The notes under the pieces were generated by a model. It saw nothing but the letters and a program-made list of their open reading frames with translations. It did not search any database and was not told the DNA's origin. Made by a program: the position numbers and the translations under genes. A stretch of DNA of 64,000 nucleotides from Daejeonella lutea (lineage in GTDB: Bacteria > Bacteroidota > Bacteroidia > Sphingobacteriales > Sphingobacteriaceae): assembly GCF_900168015.1 (NCBI RefSeq), contig NZ_FUYR01000003.1, positions 186,001 through 250,000 on the forward strand, read 5' to 3'. This document shows positions 36,544 through 45,560 of this stretch, piece by piece. The first letter of the stretch is position 1. Every line of letters begins with the position of its first letter.

Positions 36544-37854
36544 TTTGTTATAAAACTCCGGATAAAACTCCCATGCGTATTTCAAGGTATTAAACGTTTG
36601 TACATTTAATTCCCGTTTAAGAATAAACTGACTTAAGAAGAAACCCACAATACTTGAGCATAAAGTGGCATACGCTGCACCCATTACACCCCACCTGCTA
36701 ATAAATAAATAATTAAGAGCAATATTGATGGCGGCTGTTATTACCACCATATAAAAGTTGAGTTTTGGCTTACCTATAGAGTCCAGGATATTTCCAAACT
36801 GTCTCGCGTATGGGATAAACAGACAGTAAAGGAGAACAATTTTGAGTAGCGGAACTGCGTCGTCGTACTTGTCTCCGGCGACAATAAGCACAACAATATC
36901 TGCGAAGCAAAAGATTAGGAAAACTCCGGGTATAAGGATGGCCATCAACACTCCTACAGATTTTTCGTACAAATACTTTACGGCATGTTTACCCTCGGTT
37001 TCACTTCGTCTGGCACTCTGAGGGAACACAATTATTGCAATTGCATTAGTAGGAATGTCGATCAAATTAGTGATCCTAACCGCAATATTAAAGGCCCCAG
37101 ATGCAACCGGCGATAAAATCGCTCCTAGCATCATCTGATCAATTGTTGTCGAAAGGATCGAACTTAAGGAAGTTCCGAACGCATATTTCCCATAATTGAA
37201 GAGCTTCTTTGCCCAGCCGTAACTAAATTGAAAGGCCAGATCAAAATATTTCCTTGAGAAAAAGTATGAAACTATCGCGCTGATGAAGAATGAGGCAAAT
37301 TGCGCATAAACAAGGTTTTTAAGGATAATACCCGGGCTGAAAAAATAACAATAAAAAATATATAGAAAGAAGATTCCTTGTCGGACAAAAGCACCCACAA
37401 ATACACCTTTGAATTCCAGATTGGCCTGTTCAATTGAGTTGAACATGGTAAGTATGCCCGACACGACGAATACCCAACTATATAAGTGAAATATTTCTAG
37501 TAGCTCCGGTGCATCCCATACCTCTGTAAGTATGCGGGCAAGTAAAAAGTTTAAAAGGATACATAACAACGTAAGTATAGCACTGATACTAAATGAAGCA
37601 GAGATTATTTTTGTATGTTCTTCCTTTTTTTCGAATGCAAGGTACTTAATGAGTGCATTTTGAATGAGCCCGCCTCTCATAAATTCAAGGATCGTGACCG
37701 TTGACATATAAAGAGCCCAGACACCAAACTGATGTTTATTTAACAGACGCACCAGAAAATAAAATCCGCCAAATGTAAATGCCACACCTGTTAGATTTTG
37801 TAAAACAGTGTAGAATGCGGAACTCATCCAATATTCTTCCTTTGGGCGTTTCAT
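36514..37854 (-). CDS. Polysaccharide flippase (Wzx/MATE-like)
   Basis: A 446-residue integral membrane protein with 12 or so hydrophobic helices. It belongs to the polysaccharide-flippase (Wzx/RfbX, MOP exporter) superfamily, as shown by the charged N-terminal helix leading into SAFYTVLQNLTGVAFTFGGF, the GVWALYMSTVTILEFMRGG segment, and later GKPKLNFYMVVITAAINIAL with WGVMGAAYATLCSSIVG. It would move lipid-linked oligosaccharide units across the inner membrane for the polymerase encoded at 42.8-44.2 kb. It is separately transcribed from the main operon, with a glycosyltransferase on the opposite strand between them. Confidence 0.92.
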   Translation of the reverse strand: MKRPKEEYWMSSAFYTVLQNLTGVAFTFGGFYFLVRLLNKHQFGVWALYMSTVTILEFMRGGLIQNALIKYLAFEKKEEHTKIISASFSISAILTLLCILLNFLLARILTEVWDAPELLEIFHLYSWVFVVSGILTMFNSIEQANLEFKGVFVGAFVRQGIFFLYIFYCYFFSPGIILKNLVYAQFASFFISAIVSYFFSRKYFDLAFQFSYGWAKKLFNYGKYAFGTSLSSILSTTIDQMMLGAILSPVASGAFNIAVRITNLIDIPTNAIAIIVFPQSARRSETEGKHAVKYLYEKSVGVLMAILIPGVFLIFCFADIVVLIVAGDKYDDAVPLLKIVLLYCLFIPYARQFGNILDSIGKPKLNFYMVVITAAINIALNYLFISRWGVMGAAYATLCSSIVGFFLSQFILKRELNVQTFNTLKYAWEFYPEFYNKYVRPLFKKA

Positions 37855-37998
37855 ACCTTAATCAACAAGTTTAGGATAACTTGAAATAGACGTACATTCT
37901 GGAATCATTACATTCTTATCTTTTACGATTAGGGGATTGAGTTGTCTCCATTGGCGTGAATATAGCCATTTCTTGGATTGATTCCCCCGATTCGATAA

Positions 37999-38077
37999 GT
38001 GTCGCTAAATTAAATTGCCTGAATTATTAATATCTTAGAAACGATTTCTAAACCGCAGTCTCTGATTTCAGCGACAC
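37999..38077. promoter_or_regulatory. Nested inverted repeats upstream of GT4 gene
   Basis: An outer 8-bp inverted repeat (GTGTCGCT at 37999-38006, AGCGACAC at 38070-38077) encloses an inner perfect hairpin TTAGAAA-CGA-TTTCTAA (38035-38051). The right outer arm ends 15 bases before the ATG at 38093. This could be a folded leader RNA that hides the start, or a regulator-binding site. No known riboswitch class is recognised. Confidence 0.4.
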
Positions 38078-38092
38078 ATAAAAATCTGATAA

Positions 38093-39253
38093 ATGAACAA
38101 TAGGTTAACGATTTATATCGTAGGTGATTTTAAATCAGAAGCCGCTGACGGACTTGCAGAATTTAGCTATCAGAATGTAAAACTGCTGAGAGACGAGTTC
38201 ATATTTGAATTCGTAGAGTTCGATGCACTTCAACCAGAGGAGTATTATAAACTTGAAGTCAGAGAGGGAATAGATGTTCATCGTTTTGGGGTTAAAGGAT
38301 TGACATTTTTCACTCTTCCCACTAATTACTCAAAATGGATTAAGGGGCTTAACAAATCGGCAGGTTTATTTCATTTGCATCACATATGGAATATTAGAAA
38401 CTACCTGATAGCAAGACACCTTATAAAAAATAATATTCCGTATTTGATTACCCCCCATGATTCCTACGTCTATAGTAAAAGTTATAATTTGAGCCGGCCT
38501 TTATTCAAGAGGTTATACCGTCGTGCGTTCGTGCTGATATTTGATAAATATGTGCTCGATCATGCCCGGGTGGTCCACGCATTAACAAATCATTGTGTAC
38601 CTTCTTTGCAATTGATCACCCATTCTAGGATAGAAGTCGTTGAGAATCAAATTTCGGATCCACATATTCCTCTTTCTATTGCCTCGGTTAAAATGCAAGT
38701 TTGTTTCATTGGGCGGTTTAATGTGTTTCAGAAAGGAATAGACTTGGCTCTCCGCGCCTTCGGTCTTTTTAAGAATAATGGAACGAATCCAGGGGTTCAA
38801 TTTGTATTAGTAGGACCGGGCGACAAACACGCAATTAATTTGGTAAAGTCGTTATGTGAAGATTTACGACTTGAGATTGACCGTGATGTTTTTTTTCCTG
38901 GAAAGGTTTCTGAAGTTGAAAGAAATTCCTTTTTACAGGAATCAATGGTTTATATGCAATTATCCAGGCATGAGGGGTTTGGACTTAGTGTGGTACAGGC
39001 ATTGGCCAGTTATAAGCCAGTTATTGTTTCTGAAGGAATTCCAATCGGCGAAACTATTGAAAAATACAATGCTGGCTATGTTGTTGAAAATACTCAGGAG
39101 GCTGCTGAAGCTCTTCATAAGATTTTCACTATGCCCACAGAAGAATATTTGCAAATGGCAAATAACGCCCGCCGATGTTACTTGCAAGAATTCCATTCAA
39201 CTGTAATTAAGCCCAAGTTAATCTCACTTTATACTTTGGCAGCAGTTAAATAG
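38093..39253 (+). CDS. GT4-type glycosyltransferase
   Basis: A 386-residue GT-B fold enzyme. The C-terminal nucleotide-sugar domain is clear: FIGRFNVFQKGIDLALRAF, FVLVGPGDKH, and SRHEGFGLSVVQALASYKPV, which contains the E-x7-E-like retaining GT4 motif. The N-terminal acceptor domain includes HLHHIWNIRNY and LITPHDSYVYS. It is the only gene of the exopolysaccharide region on the plus strand, transcribed alone and divergent from the flippase gene. It would add one sugar to the repeat unit on the cytoplasmic side. Confidence 0.92.
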   Translation: MNNRLTIYIVGDFKSEAADGLAEFSYQNVKLLRDEFIFEFVEFDALQPEEYYKLEVREGIDVHRFGVKGLTFFTLPTNYSKWIKGLNKSAGLFHLHHIWNIRNYLIARHLIKNNIPYLITPHDSYVYSKSYNLSRPLFKRLYRRAFVLIFDKYVLDHARVVHALTNHCVPSLQLITHSRIEVVENQISDPHIPLSIASVKMQVCFIGRFNVFQKGIDLALRAFGLFKNNGTNPGVQFVLVGPGDKHAINLVKSLCEDLRLEIDRDVFFPGKVSEVERNSFLQESMVYMQLSRHEGFGLSVVQALASYKPVIVSEGIPIGETIEKYNAGYVVENTQEAAEALHKIFTMPTEEYLQMANNARRCYLQEFHSTVIKPKLISLYTLAAVK

Positions 39254-39278
39254 GTCAGCTATCAGAAAATAAACCTGA

Positions 39279-40061
39279 TCAGTTTTTCTGTTTGGAGAAG
39301 CGGATATCAAAATTGTATTTGAACTGCCTGTAAAAATACCTTAGTGCACTCACTACGGCATTCGAGCTTAGTGTCCAGCTTTTCCGGGTCACCGTACTTG
39401 GCTCCGAAGAAGGATTATATTGTTCAAACAACGTTTTGAATTTATCATAAATCAAACCTTTCCCCTGATTCTGGATAAATGATAGACACATTTTGTACTC
39501 GGCTTTGTCAGATGGAATTTTCTCCCTATAGCGACCAAATTTAGTGAGGAAATCAGAACGACGAAGGTGCGGGTGGTCGCTATAAAGGTATATTTTAGTG
39601 TAATCTAACCCTAGTGGCTTGAACAACATCTCCGAAAAACCCTTTTTATATGGTATGGTGTATGGGTATGGGAGATAAGAATAAAATCGGATTGTATCCA
39701 ACTCGGAACGCTCTTCCATCATTACTAGCGCGTCATGGAATGAACCGGGAAAGTTTCGTAAGGGAATAAAATCTTCCTGAACATAAAGAGTATATTTGGT
39801 AATCACGGCGTCCTGACCCTTGTTCAGATTGTGAGCCAGGCCTTTATTCTTCGAAGTTCCAATTAATCTGAAATTATATTCGGTACTTAATTGCTTTAAT
39901 AATGCTTGGTGAGAATGATTGCTGCAATCGTCTGAAACTACAATTTCCCCAAAACTGCAATTCAGCCCGCGAAATCCCGATAATAGTCGCTCCAGCGATT
40001 CACTTCTATTATAGTGAGTCACTAAAAGAGTAACATCATGAAATTTGTGAACTGCATTCAT
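39279..40061 (-). CDS. Family 2 glycosyltransferase
   Basis: A 260-residue GT-A enzyme. N-terminal LLVTHYNRSESLERLLSGF and IVVSDDCSNHSHQ bind the nucleotide, and YVQEDFIPLRNFP supplies an acidic metal-site segment. No membrane helices. It is last in the minus-strand exopolysaccharide operon, 12 bases after the preceding glycosyltransferase. The C-terminus is basic (KYNFDIRFSKQKN), possibly membrane-associated. Donor and acceptor cannot be read from the sequence. Confidence 0.85.
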   Translation of the reverse strand: MNAVHKFHDVTLLVTHYNRSESLERLLSGFRGLNCSFGEIVVSDDCSNHSHQALLKQLSTEYNFRLIGTSKNKGLAHNLNKGQDAVITKYTLYVQEDFIPLRNFPGSFHDALVMMEERSELDTIRFYSYLPYPYTIPYKKGFSEMLFKPLGLDYTKIYLYSDHPHLRRSDFLTKFGRYREKIPSDKAEYKMCLSFIQNQGKGLIYDKFKTLFEQYNPSSEPSTVTRKSWTLSSNAVVSALRYFYRQFKYNFDIRFSKQKN

Positions 40062-40073
40062 CTTAATTTAAAT

Positions 40074-40928
40074 CTACTTGCCGAAATCTTGATCTTTGGG
40101 AAGTTTGGAATGCAAATTAAAAGTAAATCGTTTAAGTTCTTTTATCAACCTGCTTCTGAGAGCCTGCCCAAATCCGCCATCGCGTTGCAATGTTCTGGGG
40201 CTTGTCCATGCTCTGGCTTTATTCGATCTAACCTGTTTTACTTTGCCATACTTCATTAAAGCCAAACAAAGCTGTCCGTCATCTCCCCAAAATCCGGTTT
40301 GAATAAAGCCCACTCGCAGTCCCAGTTCTTTGATAAAACCCATACTTATTCCATACGCATTAAAGTAGGGCCGGTTGATATGACGATATTCAGCAACTAC
40401 ATCTTTCATTTTTTCAAAGATTGCAAGTTGCCATCTTGGGTAATGTACTTCGTTAAGAAATGAATATCTTCCATAAACACAAACAACATCTTGCTTCGAT
40501 AGAACTTTAATCATTTCATCCACCCAGCAGTCCGGGTAAAGACAATCGGCATCCGCAAGCAAAATATATTTGCCTGCTGCATTTTCCTGGCCTAGTTGAC
40601 GGGCTGGACCGCAACCTTGTTTTATTTCAAACAGTGATTTTACATGAAGCTGATCGAGTGTTTTTTGCGTGTTATCCTTTGAATTATTATTAATCACAAT
40701 AATTTCTAATGGAATTTCAGTCCGCATTTTTGATAAGCTTGCAACACATTTCAGAATATTTATTTCCTCATTCCAAGCTGCAATAACGATACTGACTAAA
40801 GGATCCGGCTTTTGAATTTTATCTAAGTCACAGTTTATTTGATCAAATACCTCATTTGGAATCTGGTCGAAGGATTCAAATGGGAATTGAAATTGGTCCA
40901 GCCAGGATGGTGTTTTGAAGAAGTTCAT
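40074..40928 (-). CDS. Family 2 glycosyltransferase
   Basis: A 284-residue GT2 enzyme. VSIVIAAWNEEINILKCVAS and IVINNNSKDNTQ (nucleotide-binding), LLADADCLYPDCWV (metal-binding DxD-like) and FWGDDGQLCLALMKYG (catalytic acidic region) are in the usual order. It has an N-terminal extension of about 45 residues before the GT-A domain. It sits between the acyltransferase and the last glycosyltransferase of the operon, with gaps of 24 and 12 bases. Confidence 0.88.
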   Translation of the reverse strand: MNFFKTPSWLDQFQFPFESFDQIPNEVFDQINCDLDKIQKPDPLVSIVIAAWNEEINILKCVASLSKMRTEIPLEIIVINNNSKDNTQKTLDQLHVKSLFEIKQGCGPARQLGQENAAGKYILLADADCLYPDCWVDEMIKVLSKQDVVCVYGRYSFLNEVHYPRWQLAIFEKMKDVVAEYRHINRPYFNAYGISMGFIKELGLRVGFIQTGFWGDDGQLCLALMKYGKVKQVRSNKARAWTSPRTLQRDGGFGQALRSRLIKELKRFTFNLHSKLPKDQDFGK

Positions 40929-40952
40929 TTAAGGGAATCTATTCACAGAAAA

Positions 40953-41567
40953 TCAGGTTTTCTCCCATTTTCCAAGTTCAAAATTATATTTTTTTATAAC
41001 CTTCGCTGGGTTCCCAACAGCAACTGCATAGGCCGGAACATCTTTGGTAACCACACTACCAGCACCAATTATTGCATGATTTCCAATTTGGACCCCAGCC
41101 GTGATTGTTACGTTAGCAGCAATCCACACATTGTCACCAACAGTAATTTGTTTGGTTGATATTTCCTGCCTAATTGGAGGAACTTTGATATCTTCATAGC
41201 CATGATTCATACCTGACAATACAACATTCTGGGCAAGCATTGTGTAAGACCCTATTTGTACAGGGCCGATAATTACATTTCCAACTCCAACGATAGTATC
41301 ATTCCCGATTATGATGTCGCCAACAGCATTATTCAACGTTGAAAAACTTTCAATGAGAGACCTGCAGCCTAGCGAAAAATTTCGAAAAGGGAACAAGTCG
41401 GTTTTAGTGACAGAACGTATAACAGAGCCCCTGCCACGATGGTGTTTAAAGGGATTTAAAAAGGCTTTAACCCACCACCTCGGCCGATATTCATTCGAAG
41501 GGATCAACATCCACAAAACGACTTTCTTTAACTTCGGATCAGACTTAATCTTGGAAATCAAACTCAT
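40953..41567 (-). CDS. Hexapeptide-repeat acyltransferase (WcaF/LbetaH type)
   Basis: A 204-residue left-handed beta-helix acyltransferase. Hexapeptide repeats run from about residue 75 to 190 (for example [20 protein letters not shown] and [20 protein letters not shown]). The catalytic histidine is probably in [10 protein letters not shown]. The end [18 protein letters not shown] is the typical C-terminal signature. It would acetylate (or otherwise acylate) a sugar in the exopolysaccharide repeat. Its ATG overlaps the preceding glycosyltransferase stop by one base. Confidence 0.93.
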   Translation of the reverse strand: MSLISKIKSDPKLKKVVLWMLIPSNEYRPRWWVKAFLNPFKHHRGRGSVIRSVTKTDLFPFRNFSLGCRSLIESFSTLNNAVGDIIIGNDTIVGVGNVIIGPVQIGSYTMLAQNVVLSGMNHGYEDIKVPPIRQEISTKQITVGDNVWIAANVTITAGVQIGNHAIIGAGSVVTKDVPAYAVAVGNPAKVIKKYNFELGKWEKT

Positions 41568-42775
41568 TATTTTGCGGTTGTTTTATTTATTGCATTGTAG
41601 ATTTCATTTGCACTGTTTTCCCATGTGTGAGTCAGTGCGAATTGTCGGCGGCTAATCTGAAGTTCTTCAGAGTCGTCATTGAGTGCCTTATCAATTAACT
41701 CGACATATTCAATAGCATTTTCAGCAAGATAGGTGTAATTGCTAAATATCTGCATAGCCTCTGTCCGGGTAGCCACCACGGGTTTTCCCATCGCGAGGTA
41801 TTCGTCTATTTTTCGAGGGTAATTCCCTTGTGTAACCTGGTTAACTAATTGGGGATTTAAACATACTGCAAATGCATTGATGTAGGACGGCAACAGTTCC
41901 ATGGGTTTCGGACCTGTGAATAAGATATTCTTATAACTGTGGAGCATAGACTGTTTAAAAGTTTCATCTTCAGGGCCGACAAGTACAATTGTCCAGTCTG
42001 GCCGGCAAGTTGCTAGGTGTTCAATTATCGAAATGTCGATTCGAATACTTTGCAATGCTCCCACATAGCCTACAATTTGTCCGGCTAATGATCGAAGTTC
42101 TGCCGGTATCACCTGTGCAGACTTTGGATTGAAAATGCTGAAATCACATCCTTGTCCAACATAGAAAGAGTTTCCATTAAATTGTTGACAGTATCGGGCG
42201 AGAAAAACCGAATTTGCAACGCAAAGATCACTTTTTGCAATTAGTTTTGGTTCAATTCGTTTACCGTGTTTTGCCCAGTAGTCCACTCCGAGTAAAAAAT
42301 CCCTGGAGTAATATACGCTGCATGAGGGATTTAAAAAGTCTTTAAGATAAAAGCTTCTGAATATATCGTTGTCATTAAACAAAACAATCTGTTCAAAATT
42401 CAGCTCTTGAACTGCTTTTCTTATGGAATTAGAAATGATAAGATTATTTCTTTTGTTCAGCCAATCAAAGACCCATGGGATTTTAATCCAGTTAATGGAT
42501 TCAATCATGGAGTCGGGATATAGTTCCCAAATATTGGTGTCAACTTTTCTCAATCCTTTTTCTCGGCCCCGTATGACATTGATCCGCTTTTTAACTTTTG
42601 GATCATTGGATTTTGTCCAATACGTTTTTCGGTCAAGCGGAGAGTTTACATACAAAACCCGATTTGATTTTGAGAACTCAATAGCGAGATTTTTGCAATT
42701 GCTGCCAAGATCAACATCCCAGGGTTGAAGCCCGACAATAACAATATCTCTATTTTTGATGGTATAATCAGGCAT
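41567..42775 (-). CDS. Glycosyltransferase, TuaH-like GT-B fold
   Basis: A 402-residue GT-B enzyme. N-terminal [20 protein letters not shown] and a later [30 protein letters not shown], and [20 protein letters not shown] match the TuaH / GT4-like group, where the last segment holds the sugar-nucleotide-binding glutamate. No membrane segments. The first 8 bases overlap the end of the polymerase gene and its stop overlaps the acyltransferase start, so expression is coupled. Confidence 0.88.
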   Translation of the reverse strand: MPDYTIKNRDIVIVGLQPWDVDLGSNCKNLAIEFSKSNRVLYVNSPLDRKTYWTKSNDPKVKKRINVIRGREKGLRKVDTNIWELYPDSMIESINWIKIPWVFDWLNKRNNLIISNSIRKAVQELNFEQIVLFNDNDIFRSFYLKDFLNPSCSVYYSRDFLLGVDYWAKHGKRIEPKLIAKSDLCVANSVFLARYCQQFNGNSFYVGQGCDFSIFNPKSAQVIPAELRSLAGQIVGYVGALQSIRIDISIIEHLATCRPDWTIVLVGPEDETFKQSMLHSYKNILFTGPKPMELLPSYINAFAVCLNPQLVNQVTQGNYPRKIDEYLAMGKPVVATRTEAMQIFSNYTYLAENAIEYVELIDKALNDDSEELQISRRQFALTHTWENSANEIYNAINKTTAK

Positions 42776-44195
42776 TCAGAAGGTGATTATTTTCCTGGTC
42801 AAGCCGGAGGGTGACATTTATAAGTGCTACAACCAAATAAAAATATACGTTAGTTGGGAATTGGACCAGAGCTTCCTGAGGATAATTTCCCACGTTTAAA
42901 GCAAATACTATCAGTGTCATTGCTAAACAGTAACTTTTAAGTTCCGGATCCTTGATTTTATAATAGTTGTTAATGCCTGTTTTGAGGATTACGAATATTA
43001 AAGTGCAAAAGATTAGAAGTCCTATCCATCCTAGTTCTACAGCAACGCGTACATATCCGCTATCTGGAGGAAACGATGCTAAAAAAGATCCGGGTGAGAA
43101 TTTTTGCCCCCACACTCCTGTTGAGCCGAGACCTCCACCCATTGGGTGGCTCTGAATATAGGGCTGTATCATCTTCTGATTTATTGCCCGTACATTAAAC
43201 GACGCATCTTCGGAAGGCTTGAATGCCGATTGAAACCGGAACAATGCTGGATTGCTTGTGGGTATATTAATTAATATCAATACGATTATGCCCCCAAGGG
43301 CGGTTAACATTAAAACTTTCTTATTGAATACCAATATTGACAATAAAATCATGGCCGCTGGAAATAAAACATAGGCTCCCCGGGTCCCTGAATAGATCAT
43401 ATTTAAAAGAAAAAATGCGATCATGAATCCTAGAATCCATTTTTTTGCCCTGGAAACAGGTCCGAACATTAAGCCAACACACAATAATGAACTAACCACC
43501 ATGTTGTATGAAAATGCCACCGGATCAGAAAAGATTGAAAATTTTCTCCAGACGCCCCCAATAAAAAGTAAGTTCATGATCAACGGATCAGAATTTAAGT
43601 ACTCTTCTTCAAACTGGAAAAATCCAAAATGGTGCTGCTTAAAACCATACAATGCAGCAAACATACTTAAGCTTAGCCATACCTTAATTATCAGTTTCAA
43701 AAAGTCACGTGAGCGAATATGGTAACTGAAAATAAAGTATGATAACATAACTATTGCCACACTACGAATGGTGTACATCCAGGCCATTCGTGATGTACTG
43801 CTGGGATTTATTATCTCAAGAAAGTTATAACCTATCCAAATTAAAATTAATGTACTTATTGGGCCCTTCAGAATGGTCCAATCTGGATTGTATTTCTGTT
43901 TGATAAATAATCCTAAAATCAACAATGCAAGAAGCCCATCCATTAACGTACCTAATGGAAAACTCGTAAGTCCCATCCGCATAATCCACATGATAAGGTA
44001 AGCCGCAATAAGCATTACAAGAATTCCAACTTTTGGATGTGCAATGACTCCATAAATCAAGGGAATAGCAACAGTTCCTACCAGGATTAGTGCACTAGTT
44101 TTCACCCCTCCTTGGTAAATGAGATAACCAGCTCCAATAGATACGGTGAGGAGCACAATGATTAGCGTAAGAAGTCGATTGTTTTTCAAATCCAA
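42768..44195 (-). CDS. O-antigen ligase/polymerase-like membrane protein (Wzy-type)
   Basis: An integral membrane protein with about 11-12 hydrophobic helices and a large periplasmic loop (about residues 330-380). The loop contains the QSHPMGGGLGSTGVWG segment typical of the O-antigen ligase / Wzy superfamily. It would polymerise or ligate the repeat unit outside the inner membrane. The open frame extends to a TTG at 44258, but that extension overlaps a likely 42-residue gene. I chose the TTG at 44195, which begins LDLKNNRLLTLIIVLLTV in good register with the first helix. The exact start is uncertain. Confidence 0.88.
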   Translation of the reverse strand: MDLKNNRLLTLIIVLLTVSIGAGYLIYQGGVKTSALILVGTVAIPLIYGVIAHPKVGILVMLIAAYLIMWIMRMGLTSFPLGTLMDGLLALLILGLFIKQKYNPDWTILKGPISTLILIWIGYNFLEIINPSSTSRMAWMYTIRSVAIVMLSYFIFSYHIRSRDFLKLIIKVWLSLSMFAALYGFKQHHFGFFQFEEEYLNSDPLIMNLLFIGGVWRKFSIFSDPVAFSYNMVVSSLLCVGLMFGPVSRAKKWILGFMIAFFLLNMIYSGTRGAYVLFPAAMILLSILVFNKKVLMLTALGGIIVLILINIPTSNPALFRFQSAFKPSEDASFNVRAINQKMIQPYIQSHPMGGGLGSTGVWGQKFSPGSFLASFPPDSGYVRVAVELGWIGLLIFCTLIFVILKTGINNYYKIKDPELKSYCLAMTLIVFALNVGNYPQEALVQFPTNVYFYLVVALINVTLRLDQENNHLLNA

Positions 44196-44214
44196 TTCAG
44201 TTATTGAGTTGCCA

Positions 44215-44343
44215 TCACAAAAACAATATCTTGACGAAAAAAACAAAAACGCTAACAAATGCGGTGACTATAGCGGCGATCCGTGTTGTGTTTTGTAACC
44301 GTTCAGCTGAAGTCTTCCTTTCTCTAAGGTCTTCGATTTTCAT
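44215..44343 (-). CDS. Small membrane peptide, 42 aa, in the exopolysaccharide operon
   Basis: ATG at 44341-44343 to TGA at 44215-44217 encodes MKIEDLRERKTSAERLQNTT followed by a single hydrophobic helix (about residues 22-42) ending IKILFL-like with no tail. It is placed 29 bases after the preceding glycosyltransferase and 19 bases before the chosen polymerase start. It has a charged N-terminus and one membrane-spanning helix, as many small membrane regulators do. No homologue recognised. Without it the interval would be an unusually long gap in an otherwise tightly packed operon. Confidence 0.6.
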   Translation of the reverse strand: MKIEDLRERKTSAERLQNTTRIAAIVTAFVSVFVFFVKILFL

Positions 44344-44372
44344 AATATAATAATAATGTTAATCATACTTCA

Positions 44373-45560
44373 TTATTCGACAGGCAGTTCGGACGAGTGT
44401 GTATGGCGTGTGCTAATTGGTTGCTTATTCAAATTCGATAGTTTAACCAAAGAAAGAACCTGATAGTAAATGAATTTAGGGATACTTACGAGCGAACGAT
44501 AAATCCGCCGATCCACATTTGAACTCATCAAAGCCAGGGCGAATCCTATTATAAAACACAAGAGTCCGGCAGACCAGTAAAACATAAAATTGGATCCAAT
44601 CACAACATTTATGCTGAAGAAACATACAGAGAATATCAGGAAAAGAAAAAGTGGAGGACGAAGTAGGATAATTCCAAATAGGGTTTGATTCCAGTTAAAT
44701 GAGGTTACACCTGATCCGATAAGCCGGAAGCCGTAGGAAAAATATTTGAACCATGTATTGATCCATCGGGAACGTTGATTTACAAGTTGATCAGTCTGCG
44801 CCGTTTTTTCGTCGTATACAACAGCTTTCTCCGCGTAAGCAATCCGAAAGCCTTGTTTCACAATTTCATATTGAAGAACTTTATCAAATCCCGCCCCTTT
44901 AATATCATTTTTTTCAAGAAACGATTTATATAGAGTTGTTGTAAATGCCATTCCTGATCCGGCCAATGTAGCAGACGACCCTAGGGCGAAAAGTACCTTT
45001 CCGTCATAAAAATGATAATAAATATCTCTTGCAGCATCAAGGCAGGCATAAGTTGTATCTAAATTCTTAGGTGATCTGAGGCCCTGAACAGCATGGAATC
45101 CCATCTTAAACACATGTTCCAGCTCGTTGATAAATTCTGCATCTACAAGATTGTCGCTATCGATGATTGTAACTCTATTGTGTTGGCGTCTGAATCTATT
45201 CAGAGCATAAAGATGAGATCTGGTATTACTTGCAAGGACAGTTTCAGGTTTGAGTAGAATAACTCGGGAGTCGTTGAAGTGAAGATTTGAAACATTGCTG
45301 CAATTATCCGCAACTACATAAACGAGATAATTCTGGGAGTTAATATTGAGTATTGAATCGATCGTTTTCTGAAGATGATGAGTATATTGATATGCAGTGA
45401 CGATGATCGCATAGTCTCCTGCTTCCCAAGATTCATTTTCTTTTGTTGGTACGTACTTAAAAGCACAATAAAAGACAAAAAGGAGTAATGGCAATAATAG
45501 ATTATAGCCAATGGACAACTGAATGAAAATCCAGGTGTAATGTAATAATCCCTCTATCAT
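44373..45560 (-). CDS. Membrane-bound family 2 glycosyltransferase
   Basis: A 395-residue membrane GT2. An N-terminal helix, then AIIVTAYQYTHHLQKTIDS and VYVVADNCSN (nucleotide site), VTIIDSDNLVDAEFI (metal-binding DxD) and NQRSRWINTWFKYFSYG, which contains the QxxRW motif of processive or lipid-linked glycosyltransferases, followed by two or three C-terminal helices. The stop and start abut the Wzc-like gene with no gap. It probably extends the lipid-linked repeat unit. Confidence 0.92.
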   Translation of the reverse strand: MIEGLLHYTWIFIQLSIGYNLLLPLLLFVFYCAFKYVPTKENESWEAGDYAIIVTAYQYTHHLQKTIDSILNINSQNYLVYVVADNCSNVSNLHFNDSRVILLKPETVLASNTRSHLYALNRFRRQHNRVTIIDSDNLVDAEFINELEHVFKMGFHAVQGLRSPKNLDTTYACLDAARDIYYHFYDGKVLFALGSSATLAGSGMAFTTTLYKSFLEKNDIKGAGFDKVLQYEIVKQGFRIAYAEKAVVYDEKTAQTDQLVNQRSRWINTWFKYFSYGFRLIGSGVTSFNWNQTLFGIILLRPPLFLFLIFSVCFFSINVVIGSNFMFYWSAGLLCFIIGFALALMSSNVDRRIYRSLVSIPKFIYYQVLSLVKLSNLNKQPISTRHTHSSELPVE

